Source: Trichobilharzia szidati
Lineage: Eukaryota > Platyhelminthes > Trematoda > Strigeidida > Schistosomatidae
Direction: 5' to 3'
Length of the DNA: 64,000 nucleotides
Assembly (NCBI GenBank): GCA_944472155.2
Contig: OX235274.1
Coordinates: 40,298,052 to 40,362,051 of the forward strand
Numbering within the stretch: the first letter of the stretch is position 1; each line of letters opens with the position of its first letter. Positions 10,050 to 19,740 of the stretch are shown here, piece by piece. A program made the translations under genes and the position numbers. The notes below the pieces were generated by a model. It saw only the letters and a program-made list of their open reading frames with translations. It was not told where the DNA came from and searched no databases.

Positions 10050-11195
10050 ACATGAGTACTACACTTCACTTCAGTTTTAAGGTCAGCAAGAATGCGCTTG
10101 TACTAGAAATTCATTCCCAAATAAGACACCACGTCTCTTCACTATACTTCAAAAGTCTTAGTCAGAAAATATTCATTACAATTGAACAGCATACTTATTA
10201 AGAGAGTTTGTAGCTTAAATGAAGTCAGCTAGCAGTTTTACTTTGATGAGAAGGAATTCATTTTATATTACTTTGATAAATAAAAGTCTTTTTATTAAGC
10301 CCTTGTGTATTTGAGACAGAAAAATAAAAAATCAGCTCAAAATTCTTCACTGCATCAATTACCAGTCGCATAATAAACTACACGTTTGCCTTATTTAGTA
10401 CTGCAACTCAGACATCTATGTCTATTAATACACACATTTCGTAACTGCGAGATATTTTTATCACTAATTACGTAACCGCTGAATAGTTCTAAATATATAT
10501 CATGTGGGGTTAAGATGACTACTGCTGAGACAATTTAAGAAACTTTTTTCAGGTAATGATGTAAAAATGAAATGGGGATGAAAGACACAATTACGTGAGT
10601 AGTGAACATAATTTTTTTGTTTCTATAATCAGAACAAATTAGGAAGCTAACCAATTTAGTAATTCTATTTGTGAATTTTCAAAATTTCTTTGTGGTGATA
10701 CCCTCTTAATTTTTTTTTAAATGCCACAGTATTTGCAGTTAAATTAGGCGACTTTCTTCTTAATTTTTACTAACGACTACTGATATAAAATTGGTAACAA
10801 CACCGGTCATTTAATTACAGATAACTGACACTGTGAATAAACTGACTAAAAATGTCTTATTTATGCGATAAAAGGTTTTTAATTTGCATTTATAGTTAAG
10901 AACTGTAGGCGTGAATATTTTTGTAGTTTTTGTTACACTACTTAGATAAATATAGTAGTATCATTCTAATTCGATAAAAATAACACAGACCATATGATTT
11001 GCATATATCAAACTTCAGTTTCTACCACACAACACATTTAAAACTGGTTATATTAAGAACATTACGGCACATTTTTGATAAACACTTGCCTACCACATAA
11101 TTCTCTATTTTTATACCGTCTGCTATATTCTCAGGAATTGAAAGCTACTGCAGTCTATTAGAAAAAGAAAATGTCGAACATGCATTTTTCATAAT
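10050..11195. other. No recognisable feature
   Basis: About 1.1 kb of AT-rich DNA without long frames or repeats shared with the rest of the window. Confidence 0.5.
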
Positions 11196-11352
11196 CATAT
11201 CATATAGACTTGATATGATTATGAGCAATAGTTTGTGCTCAAAGCGTGGTCATCAGTTAATATTACTGTGTGACACTTTGTGAGTTATTAAAATAAAGTC
11301 TTATCTATAATGGAGTTATACTCTACCACAGTGCCCAAGTTTTATACTAATA
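11185..11352 (+). mobile_element. PLE-5/A family 3' tail, solo
   Basis: Plus-strand tail TTGATATGATTATGAGCAAT, then GCTCAAAGCGTGGTCATCAG, the UTR and the phrase CTCTACCACAGTGCCCAAGT. The same tail ends the PLE copies at 30884-31026, 32600-33190 and 40980-41089. It begins with a small inverted CATAATCATATCA/TGATATGATTATG, the stub of a second inverted tail. Confidence 0.75.
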
Positions 11353-11354
11353 TC

Positions 11355-11935
11355 AATAATGCATTTTTCAATTCCCATTCAGCAGTAGCTTCATGAACGC
11401 CTGAATCGTTAGATTTTTTATAGGATGCAATGGCCAGTTTAATTACTGAAAACATAGTTTTTTAAATAATAAGAGTGGAAAAGGGAAAGTCTGCGGGAGA
11501 CTTTCAAGTGAATAAATTACCTGGCGGCTTGTTTAAATCACTGGTCTACCGATATCATATTTACTGCATTTCATACTGTTTTGCTCATCTAACTACGTTC
11601 ATGAATTGTAATCTACTCTCATCACGCATATTTTGAAAAAAAATATCTCAACCTACCGCTACGAATATTTTGAAGAAAATGGGAGAAAAAACTTTGTAGA
11701 ATAATACAGCATGTTGCAGATGGAATAATCAATATTGCCTGAAGTGATGCATTGTCCATTATTGTATTACTTGAAAATCTTGTACAAGGAGTAAATACTC
11801 CGCAACAAAACAAGTTGAAAATTGTTTATCGTATTTAAAGAAAACTTTTCAGAATAAAGCGATTGTGATCAATGTTATTATTACAATTTGTTTCATTTCT
11901 AAACATAAGTGCCCACCAGATAGAAAGTGATTCAG
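11355..11935. other. No recognisable feature
   Basis: AT-rich. The short minus-strand frame at 11622-11813 has no recognisable content. Confidence 0.45.
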
Positions 11936-11937
11936 TA

Positions 11938-12150
11938 ATCACCCGTTGCACAAGAGGTGGTTCTCGCGGCCCAACTGGATTAGTGGGTAACGTTCTGTCG
12001 TTTGAAAACGATGGGTACTAGGTTCCAGCCTCAGTGGGAACACTGCCACTCACTGGGGAATGCAGATACATCCAGTGACGAGTCCCGGATAGGACGAAAT
12101 ACGCATTCAGTATTCCACCTCTAGCCACCATCGACCAAATTACTCAAAGG
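11938..12150 (+). mobile_element. Sm-alpha-like hammerhead repeat (head and ribozyme)
   Basis: Starts ACCCGTTGCACAAGAG, the same 5' block as at 9100 and, inverted, at 19095. The tRNA-like head reads CCCAACTGGATTAGTGGG; its B box is decayed (AGGTTCCAGCCTC). The hammerhead lies at 12067-12112 and the block ACCTCTAGCCACCATC ends the unit. The conserved tail of the family is absent here. Confidence 0.8.
12067..12112 (+). ncRNA. Hammerhead ribozyme, Sm-alpha type (one core base missing)
   Basis: ACATCCAG is followed by TGACGAGTCC, a loop, GGACGAAATACGCATTC and then AGTATT. Relative to the 18.9-kb copy one C is missing, so stem I and CTGACGA share bases. GAAA and a 4-bp stem II (GTCC/GGAC) are intact. 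Probably inactive or weak. Confidence 0.65.
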
Positions 12151-12224
12151 TGTGAATACTTAAAATAATAATAATAGTGTGAAATGCAATTAAAATGTTT
12201 GTGATTATAATTAATCTGATGGTC

Positions 12225-12552
12225 GCTAGTGACTTATTACAGGATGGGGTTTCTTGGAGTTCTAGTGAGAAGTCGTGACCAGTGAGGTCAATCCAGATGT
12301 CACGTGTGAGGATGGATGTCCCATCTACAACAATGGTTGCGGTAGCGCTAAATCACGAATTGGTAGAATTGAATCGGGTCCCAGTGACTGAATGGTATAC
12401 GAGCTTGTCTTGTAATAGGAAGGTCCTGGGTTCGAAACCCTGTGGTGGGTGCGTACTGCCGATGATTCCCAAACTAGGATGAAACAGGTGTGCAATACTC
12501 CAATGCTGGATTTCAATGGTTCTCTAACTGATATCAATCCGTGATCAACTCG
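12225..12552 (+). mobile_element. HHR-SINE, full length
   Basis: 5' block with GGAGTTCTAGTGAGAAGTCG (12257-12276), then the head GGTCCCAGTGACTGAATGG, B box GGGTTCGAAACCC (near 12428-12440), the hammerhead at 12453-12497 and the 3' end GATATCAATCCGTGATCAAC. It is in the same order and orientation as the copies at 19.7 and 60.6 kb. Confidence 0.85.
12453..12497 (+). ncRNA. Hammerhead ribozyme in HHR-SINE (one core change)
   Basis: GTACTG then CCGATGA (U4 changed to C), TTCC/GGAT stem II, and GAAACAGGTGTG: the palindromic stem III and cleavage triplet are mutated (GTC to GTG), and the stem I partner is CAATAC. Expected inactive. Confidence 0.6.
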
Positions 12553-12554
12553 TA

Positions 12555-12890
12555 AAAATAAATAGTGTCATTTATAGAATGGTTCATGAAGTGTATAGGC
12601 TCTGTGAAGTAATACCGGAACAAATCAAAGTGAGAATAATAATAGTAACAGTGATAATATTAATCGTAGCAATGAGGGAAGGTTACATAGATTAACTAAA
12701 TGAACAAAATGAATACATGTTTATCCCTCTACAACCAGGGTACATATAGAGACTGTACATACTTCTTTTACATAAAAAGATATGACCTGAATTTATGAAT
12801 AGCAAAGGCTTCCGCTGTCTTTAGAAGTTTAGAACGAATAAAACACGTTAATTTAGCATGAATTCTACAGGTGATGTTAAAATTCTGGTT
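12555..12890. other. No recognisable feature
   Basis: AT-rich spacer between the HHR-SINE and PLE-2. Confidence 0.4.
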
Positions 12891-12894
12891 TGGG

Positions 12895-13555
12895 TTGGTA
12901 GAGTGGAAGTAGGCGATCGATTGCTCTAGAACAGGGCTTCTCACATCCTTCCTTTCTCCCTTGTAAAACCATGCTGGCTACGCCCAATATAACTTGTTCC
13001 ACAAGAGCAGATGAAATGACAGATTCACATGAAGGCGACCAGATAAGGGAGCCTATCTTTTACAAAAACAGTGAACAACTTATGGCTGGTGAAGTTCATG
13101 TGTAGTTTTGCAGCAAAGAACCTCTTACTGACTGATTGAGAGAGACGGTTTTTGAGCATATCTGAAGCTTTTTTACCTTTGAATCCGAAATTCATAAATA
13201 TAGTTTTCTTTGCAACTGGGTCACTGCTAATCTTCCTTGTTTTTCTCAATAAATCGGTTCGGATATCCGTTTTCTGCCAACATGACTTTGAGGAAGGAAA
13301 GTTCTGAGTCAACGAAGTCAGATAAGTACAAATAATTCTCATCCTAAAGCAGAGCAAATGAATCAAGCTTCTTTTCCTGGAGATAGGCGGCTAACTATAA
13401 AATTAGTTAGTTATCCATTCCATGTACATTTCCGTTGGATGGATCTTTTGAACGATGCGTCATTACGCATACTGATGCACACATCAAGAAAGGGAATGCT
13501 TAGTTCGTATTCATTAACTACAGCAAATTGTAAGGGAGGATGGTAGTTGTGTAAC
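12895..13555 (-). mobile_element. PLE-2 fragment, RT thumb to GIY-YIG
   Basis: The minus-strand frame 13411-13623 carries SIPFLDVCISMRNDASFKRS, the PLE RT motif after the catalytic site (F-L-D-V). Frame 13025-13366 has GFKGKKASDMLKNRLSQSVS and ends KDRLPYL; just beyond, after a stop, ICHFICSCGTSYIGRSQHGF gives the GIY-YIG core (about 12955-13015). Sequence is distinct from PLE-1. Frameshifted and truncated at both ends. Confidence 0.8.
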
Positions 13556-13827
13556 AACAGAAAACAAGGGCCAGGCAACAGATCGTTTATTAATGAAATC
13601 AACACATATTTATATATTTTCATTTACATTATTACAGATTATTTAAGCAAATAAACACAGTCTTCTGATTGGTTGTTTCTCACTGAAAGTTAATCTTCCA
13701 TCTCTTTGTGGAGGTTTCTTGAATGTCAGATCATCTATATGCTAACTGTATCCGCCAACGCAAAGTCTGCTGTGGTTGGTTGTTGAATCAGTCTTTGTTC
13801 ATATTTTCTCACGACCAATAATGAGGA

Positions 13828-14325
13828 NNNNNNNNNNNNNNNNNNNNNNNNNNNNNNNNNNNNNNNNNNNNNNNNNNNNNNNNNNNNNNNNNNNNNNNNN
13901 NNNNNNNNNNNNNNNNNNNNNNNNNNNNNNNNNNNNNNNNNNNNNNNNNNNNNNNNNNNNNNNNNNNNNNNNNNNNNNNNNNNNNNNNNNNNNNNNNNNN
14001 NNNNNNNNNNNNNNNNNNNNNNNNNNNNNNNNNNNNNNNNNNNNNNNNNNNNNNNNNNNNNNNNNNNNNNNNNNNNNNNNNNNNNNNNNNNNNNNNNNNN
14101 NNNNNNNNNNNNNNNNNNNNNNNNNNNNNNNNNNNNNNNNNNNNNNNNNNNNNNNNNNNNNNNNNNNNNNNNNNNNNNNNNNNNNNNNNNNNNNNNNNNN
14201 NNNNNNNNNNNNNNNNNNNNNNNNNNNNNNNNNNNNNNNNNNNNNNNNNNNNNNNNNNNNNNNNNNNNNNNNNNNNNNNNNNNNNNNNNNNNNNNNNNNN
14301 NNNNNNNNNNNNNNNNNNNNNNNNN
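13828..14325. other. Assembly gap (Ns)
   Basis: A run of 498 undetermined bases. Frames reported across it have no meaning. It lies between PLE-2 and PLE-3, so a repeat probably caused the break. Confidence 1.
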
Positions 14326-14547
14326 GTTATTAGTATAACAAAACCCATCTCACATCCCCAGACTTCTGAGAGTAAATCATATAAATATATATTCCTAAAA
14401 TCGTGCAGTAATTTAGGTAATGCAGCGAACAAGTTAAGCCCTAATTGTAGACTGCACATTATGAGCTCAAATATCTTTGAATTAAAGCTCAACACTGATC
14501 TTATAAGATTTAATGGTGTAAAATATCCCAATATCACGAATTGAAAG

Positions 14548-15690
14548 TTAATCCGAATGAAGAATATCCTTTTCAATAATTTCTCTTCTTCAAGTTCTTA
14601 CAATTATAAAATATAATATTCGTTGTCGTTACAATAATGGCCAGTTAGTTATGCGGCGGATACATTTTTTACGTAGAATAACAGATTAGTTATGTGGTGT
14701 CAAAATAAATAGTCGTATTTGTGTGACAAACGTCGTGGTAGGCTGAAGTCGATGACAAAGCATTGTGAAAGCGGAGACAATGGTGGTGATTATATGGGGC
14801 GCACGATTAAGTAGGTTCGTTTACGCGTTCGAGAACATTTACCAGCTTGGTTCAGCAAGGGGGATATTAGGTGCATAAAAAGTTGGATCCTGTCACACAT
14901 GGTCGATACTGGACATCGCATCGATGCCAACACAGCTTTCAGGGTTATACACCGAATTTCAAAGTCGTTATCATGTACAGTTCGCTTACGTCTGCTACAC
15001 ATAGCTGAAGCTGTTGCAATAAGATCGACTAAACCGGAACTTTGTATCCGGACGATGTTCTTATTGTGGCCATACTTCGATTAACGATTCTTCTCACCAA
15101 GAGTTCTTCTTCCCCTTAACATTCTTGATTTTTTTCTTTGCTTATTATTACAATTCTTATTATTCGTCATATTTTATGCCTTTCATGCAAACATTCTCTC
15201 AATACTAACGAATTTTTCGTTTATGCTACCCGGACTTATTATTAGTGATATTATCTCTTTTCTCAGTATATATGCCTCCACCTGTTTCATTTCACACACT
15301 GGTTATTTCATGATGAACCTCTCATTGCAGACTTACTACCTCCTCCTTAGTACACACTACTTTGTACTAGCCACTAACCTGACACCTTTTATAACCTTGA
15401 ACTGACTTGTCAATTTTTCCTGCCCCACATTCTACGAATCTATTATGACTAATCATCACCAACGTCCTTCATTTCACAATGTTTTGTCATCGATTTCAGC
15501 CTACCACGACGTTTGTCACACGAATACTAGTATTTACTTTGACACCACATAACTACTAATCTCTTATTCTACGTGAAAATATATCCGTCGCATAACTAAC
15601 TGGCCATTATTGTAACGACAACGAATATTATATTTCATAATTGTAAGAACCTGAAGAGGAGAAATTATTGAAATGAATATTCTTCGTTCA
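14548..15690 (+). mobile_element. PLE-3 end flanked by long inverted repeats
   Basis: The left arm (about 14548-14763) and right arm (about 15478-15690) are reverse complements over roughly 215 bases with few differences; both contain TAACTGGCCATTATTGTAAC or its complement. Between them is a plus-strand PLE C-terminus. The outer ends carry AAGAATATYC/GRATATTCTT. Inverted terminal copies of the tail are a known PLE habit. RT is absent. Confidence 0.8.
14780..15085 (+). pseudogene. PLE-3 GIY-YIG endonuclease C-terminus
   Basis: The plus strand reads YMGRTIK, a stop, VRLRVREHLPAWFSKG, then frame 14899-15084 with MVDTGHRIDANTAFRVIH, IAEAVAIRSTKPELCIR and WPYFD. This is the GIY-YIG nuclease end of a PLE: YIGR core, EHLP, and the AEAxAIRxxKPELC block. 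One early stop and loss of everything upstream make it a relic, though the last 60 codons are clean. Confidence 0.8.
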
Positions 15691-15824
15691 GATTTAATTG
15701 ATTTTAGTGAACAGGTGATTTCTTTAAATCCATAAGGAATATTCTATCAAGAAGGTAAATAAAATCGGTAATAATGATATCCAGCATCTGTTTTTTGAAA
15801 ATGATAATTTATTTAGAATTTAAC

Positions 15825-16055
15825 TGATGGATGGTGACCAGCAGTGGAATCCAGGATGCGCATCCAGTTGGCGAGTCCCAAACAGGACGAAATGCACATC
15901 CTGGATTCCACTGCTAGTCAACATCCACAAACTAAATTCTAATTACATGCCCAGACATCGTCGAAGCATCTGCACAAGCAGCCGACATGTCAACCTGAGA
16001 CCAAGCACTTCGGTCCAATCAATCGACGGGAAAATCTAAAATTCAATTAAATGAT
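15825..16055 (+). mobile_element. Sm-alpha-like unit: hammerhead plus tail
   Basis: Begins with an inverted copy of the block GACTAGCAGTGGAATCC (with CC for CT), continues into the hammerhead (15855-15910) and the tail, including GAAGCATCTGCACAAGCAGC and CACTTCGGTCCAATCAATCG. The tRNA-like head is missing. Because the 5' flank is the inverse of the 3' flank (15830-15860 with 15895-15925), the transcript would form one long hairpin around the ribozyme. Confidence 0.8.
15855..15910 (+). ncRNA. Hammerhead ribozyme, Sm-alpha type (core changed)
   Basis: GCATCCAG, then TTGGCGA where CTGACGA is expected (two changes, including the catalytic A to G), stem II GTCC/GGAC, GAAA, and TGCACATC before CTGGATTCC. 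Stem I pairs well. The core changes predict little or no activity. Confidence 0.7.
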
Positions 16056-16329
16056 AATTTAAGTTTGTCAGCAATTAAGGTCACCTGTATGTCTCTCAAT
16101 AAAGGGAAATATGATGTTAAAACATGTCAAGACACAGACTGTGGTAATCTGTCAAATGTAACAACTGAGTTACACCATTATTCCACTGAATTTAATGTTT
16201 GCAATAAATAAGGACTAACTTTGACTCAGTCGATTTGAAAATCCTGGAAACCCGTGAAGGGCTCGCTAACCTCTCTTCAATGTGTAAGGCATCACTGCTT
16301 TGCAAATCAACACTTGAGAATTATTCCAG

Positions 16330-16665
16330 CGCTCACTAGTGATTCACTATAGGATGAAGTTACCTTATGTTTCAGTGGGATGGGGTGATCGGTGGGGTTC
16401 ACCTTGCTGGCAGGAGGACAGATACTCATCGATGACACTGGCTGGCAGCCACGCTATTTTTCGTGAAGTGATTGACCATTGGATTCCATCCCAAGCAGCT
16501 GGATGGCATACGAATTCTCCTTGTAATTTGAAGACCCAGCGATCGATCCCCGTTAGGATTATGAGTGCGTACTGCTGGTGAGTCCCAGATAAGCACAAAA
16601 GGGCTTTCCAGTACATCCTACTTGTTTTCAATAACTATTTAAACGAAGTCAGTTTGTGATTACAA
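16330..16665 (+). mobile_element. HHR-SINE, diverged full-length copy
   Basis: The family order is retained: a 5' block, head (GCTGGATGGCATACGAATTC), a B-box-like GATCGATCCCCG, hammerhead-like GTACTGCTGGTGAGTCCCAG at 16569-16588, and a 3' end near 16660 (AGTCAGTTTGTGATTAC). In the ribozyme GACGAAAC has become CACAAAAG, so it is dead. It is the oldest-looking copy of the family. Confidence 0.7.
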
Positions 16666-16790
16666 TTTAAATGCATTGTAACTATTAACAGAAATGGTTT
16701 AAAACTGCTTGAAAAGTTAATTTTTTTAAGTTTAAAGAAGAATTTTATCTTCATTCTTGAAAAAGAATACAATTCAAAAAGTTCGACAGG

Positions 16791-17099
16791 ATGTTTCAAT
16801 TAAACTCTAATCCTAAACACCACGATTTTGAAAACACGTCTAATCATAACATCCTAGATACGAACAGGGTGATGTTTAATCTCTCTGATAGAAAGTTATC
16901 TGATTATGAACTATCCCTCCTTAAAAAGGGACTTAATTTTAGTTCAAACAAAAGGCGTTTATCGGCCTTCGAAATAGTTCCAGCAATTGAATCGTCGTTA
17001 AAGTGTGTGAAAGCCGAAGAGGAAAATGTCATAAGACACACAATTATAGCGGTACTACTAAAGCAAGAGCCAAATGCGCCGAATACAAGCAAAAGCTAG
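16791..17099 (+). CDS. PLE-4 N-terminal segment
   Basis: 102-residue frame with VMFNLSDRKLSDYELSLLKK followed by GLNFSS, the conserved N-terminal block of PLE proteins (N-L-S, then E-x-x-x-L-x-K-G-L-x-F). The role of this segment is not established beyond being part of the polyprotein ahead of RT. The Met at 16791 comes earlier than the conserved block, but the true start could lie upstream. A stop ends the frame before the ADKG motif. Confidence 0.7.
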   Translation: MFQLNSNPKHHDFENTSNHNILDTNRVMFNLSDRKLSDYELSLLKKGLNFSSNKRRLSAFEIVPAIESSLKCVKAEEENVIRHTIIAVLLKQEPNAPNTSKS

Positions 17100-17495
17100 C
17101 AACTGGCATTAAAATAAATACAGAAAGATAAATTGATTGTCATTACAAGAGCAGATAAAGGCGATACCAAAGTTGTTATGAACTCTGCGGATTACAAAAA
17201 AGAAGACTACTGATCATCTTAATGTTTGAGCTTATGAAAAATTCAACATGACAAAGTCAAGGGCGATTCTGAATAAATTGAAGGCTGAAACAAGCAAAAT
17301 GTTACAGTCAATAAAAGAGAAACTCGGTGTATCACTTTGGTTTACTCTGGCCCTAAATGGTTGCAGTCCCTGCAGATTTTATAGATTATAAAAATACACA
17401 AACCAGAAGTTTCATCACTTCCAGTTGTGGATTTTACTAATTTCCCAACCTAAAAACTGTCCAAATACATTTATCGAATACTAAGTCCATATGAA

Positions 17496-18257
17496 ATGAA
17501 AGTGGAACATGGAATGAAGAATTCGTATGAATTTAAGAGAAAAATCAACCTGACTCACATTGAAGAAGATGAAGTAATGGCAAGTTTCTCTGTTTATTCA
17601 TTATTCACGAATGTTCCCATTAATGATTCTTTAAGTATTATTCATAATTTACTTCATTCTAACAACGACCTCAGTGCTCATTGTCCTTTAAATCCCAATG
17701 AAATTATGAAGGAATTGCAATTGTGTCTGCGCTCTACCTTATTAGTTTTTAGAGGGGTTCTTTATCTTCAAACAGAAGGCATTGCTATGGGATCACCAGT
17801 ATCTCCACTAGTCACCAATTTGTTTATGCACTCACTAGAAACAAATGCAATTATGAGATGCTCTAGTCCTCCAAAAATGTGGTTAAGATATGTGGACGAT
17901 ACCTTCGTCATAACCAGGCGCAGCTTGTTGGATGGAATTTTTCATTTAATAAACAAAATTTCCGGAACCATCAGATTTTCCAAAGAGGTTGAATCCACCA
18001 AGGATGATTTGGCGTTCCTGGACTGTTTAGTGAAAAGAAAACCGGATGGTAAATTTAAAAGAAACATTTTCAGAAAGCTGATAAATTCGGACAGATACCT
18101 AGACTACTTTTGGACAGATCCCTTTTCCACCAAAGTAACTATGGCAAAGAATCCGATTAACAGGGGCAAACATTTAGTTACTGAGGAGGAGAAGATCAGC
18201 AGGTCTGAATCGAAAAAATTATCCCACATCCTTCATAAAAAGATATTTAAAATGTGA
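17496..18257 (+). pseudogene. PLE-4 reverse transcriptase core
   Basis: 253-residue open frame. Motif A region FSVYSLFTNVP lies at residues 31-41; PLEs normally have F-D-V there, so the catalytic Asp is replaced by Ser. GIAMGSPVSP is at 95-104, the catalytic YVDD at 132-135, and LAFLDCLVKR at 172-181, followed by a basic thumb. The frame is unbroken for RT, but the motif A change and the stop at 18255 that cuts off GIY-YIG suggest it is not functional. RT would copy element RNA at a nicked target. Confidence 0.85.
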
Positions 18258-18404
18258 AGATAAGGATGGATCGAAATTTGTTGCTAAGACTTGGGTTATT
18301 ACGGTGGTGATTCCATGCCCCAAAGAAACATCGGATGAGATAAAGCGAATCCTCAACAATCATGACAAAAGAGTGTATGTTCGTGCAATTAACACCTTAC
18401 ACTG

Positions 18405-18719
18405 GTGAAGGTTAAGGATAAAATAGAAGAAGACAACCAACAGAATTGCATGTATCAGATCAATTGTGGGAACTGTGACGCCGTATATGTAGAAAAAACT
18501 TCCAAACATATTAATATAAGAGTGAAAGAGCATAAACAATGTCTAAAGGTGGTTCCAAAGACCTCTGTAGACTTTAAGAAGCTAGAAAACAGATCAGCGA
18601 TTGCACTGCATTTGATAGAAACGGGACAGGAGATCGACTTGATAGGATTAAGGTTCTACAGAAAAGTTTTGGTTCCTATAAAGAAAGACGGACTGCAGAA
18701 GCTTTGCATGTATAGGTGA
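18405..18719 (+). pseudogene. PLE-4 GIY-YIG endonuclease domain
   Basis: 104-residue frame with CMYQINCGNCDAVYVEKTSK at residues 17-36, then INIRVKEHKQCL and SAIALHLIETGQEIDLIG. This is the GIY-YIG-type domain: Y-x-I-x-C, then a V-Y-V core where G is replaced by E (normally Y-V-G-x-T), the conserved R and EH. It sits in a different register from RT, after a 147-bp broken linker. Confidence 0.8.
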
Positions 18720-18902
18720 ACCCCAAGAGTCTGAACAGACGTGAAGATGTTAAGTTATCTAATGCATGGTAAGTCCTGATTAATAAATAAAAAACGGATA
18801 TGTATCACTAATTAATCATACTTGGTCTATTGTGACAAATGCTGAGAATTCCATTCTGTATTGTAAGTACTGTTTTTGGAATAAAGTAGATTATTATTTA
18901 AT

Positions 18903-19465
18903 TTGTGGATGGTGACTAGCAGTGGAATCCACCTTGATGCGCATTTCGTCCTATTTAGAACTCGTCAGCTGGATGTACCTGCACTTCCAAGTAAGTGATG
19001 ATGTTCCCACCGAGGCTCATACACAGTGCCCATAGTTTCAAACGCCAAAGCGTTATCCACTAGACTACTTGGGCCACGAGAGCCACTTTCTCTTGTGCAA
19101 CGGGTCATATTAACTATTTAATTCAATTTTAGATTTTCCCATCGATTGATTGGACCAAAGTGCTTGGTCTCAGGTTGACATCTCGGCTTCTTGTGCAGAT
19201 GCTTCGGTGATGTCTAGGCATTTAAGACGAAATGCGCATCCTGGATTCCACTGTTAGTCACCATACACAAATTAAATTCTAATTAAATGCCCAGACATCT
19301 TTGAAACATCTGCACAAGAAGCCGAGATGTCAACCTGAGACCGAGCACTTCGGTCCAATCAATCGACGGGAAAATCTCAAATTCAATTAAAGTACATGAT
19401 TATTACACTTCGGTCCAATCAATCGACGGGAAAATCTCAAATTCAATTAAAGTACATGATTATTA
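18903..19465 (-). mobile_element. Sm-alpha-like repeats, head-to-head pair
   Basis: The first unit (18903-19220) is on the minus strand: tail (19120-19220), 5' block and tRNA-like head (19015-19105; B box mutated to GTATGAGCCTC), hammerhead (18930-18980) and the block GACTAGCAGTGGAATCC. The second (19221-19465) is on the plus strand: the ribozyme 3' half (GACGAAATGCGCATC), its 3' flank and the tail. The tail's last 60 bases are exactly duplicated (19346-19405 and 19406-19465). Confidence 0.85.
18925..18982 (-). ncRNA. Hammerhead ribozyme, Sm-alpha type, intact core
   Basis: The minus strand reads ACATCCAG, CTGACGA (18968-18962), GTTC/GGAC stem II with one mismatch, GAAA (18947-18944), then TGCGCATC. 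ATGC/GCAT (with the A and U flanking the core) is a loopless palindromic stem III and ATC is the cleavage triplet. All core bases match the hammerhead consensus. Stem I is disturbed by AAGG after the cleavage site. This is the best-kept Sm-alpha ribozyme in the window. Confidence 0.8.
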
Positions 19466-19740
19466 TTATTAAATTTCCCATTGTTTATATCTTCATATGG
19501 AGAGGCTAACGAATGTCTCACAACTGTTTACCCATACATACATGCACGCACACCATTCTACCGCATACATACATATACTTTCATATTCAGTTACCTACGT
19601 CCATGAACATTTAATCGAACGTAATTACTCAAATTCTGGTGAGAAGTACACTCTGTTTAAAGTGTTTAAGAAAAATAGACTAATATTTGTAAGTCTGAGG
19701 TCAAATTTAGACCTTTACAAACCAAACTAAAGAAAATTTG

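Larger units (their letters stand above)
16785..18725 (+). mobile_element. PLE-4, most complete PLE in the window
   Basis: About 1.9 kb of plus-strand element with N-terminal region, RT and GIY-YIG in the normal order, described separately below. The linker stretches at 17100-17495 and 18258-18404 contain stops and frameshifts but keep PLE-like residues (ITRADKGDTKVVMN at about 17140-17180). No flanking inverted tails were found next to it. Confidence 0.85.

Noticed and set aside
13776..14576. Long open frames of 185 and 255 codons across the first N run
   Set aside because: Nearly all residues are undetermined; the frames exist only because Ns contain no stop codon. The same holds for frames over 43607-44106.
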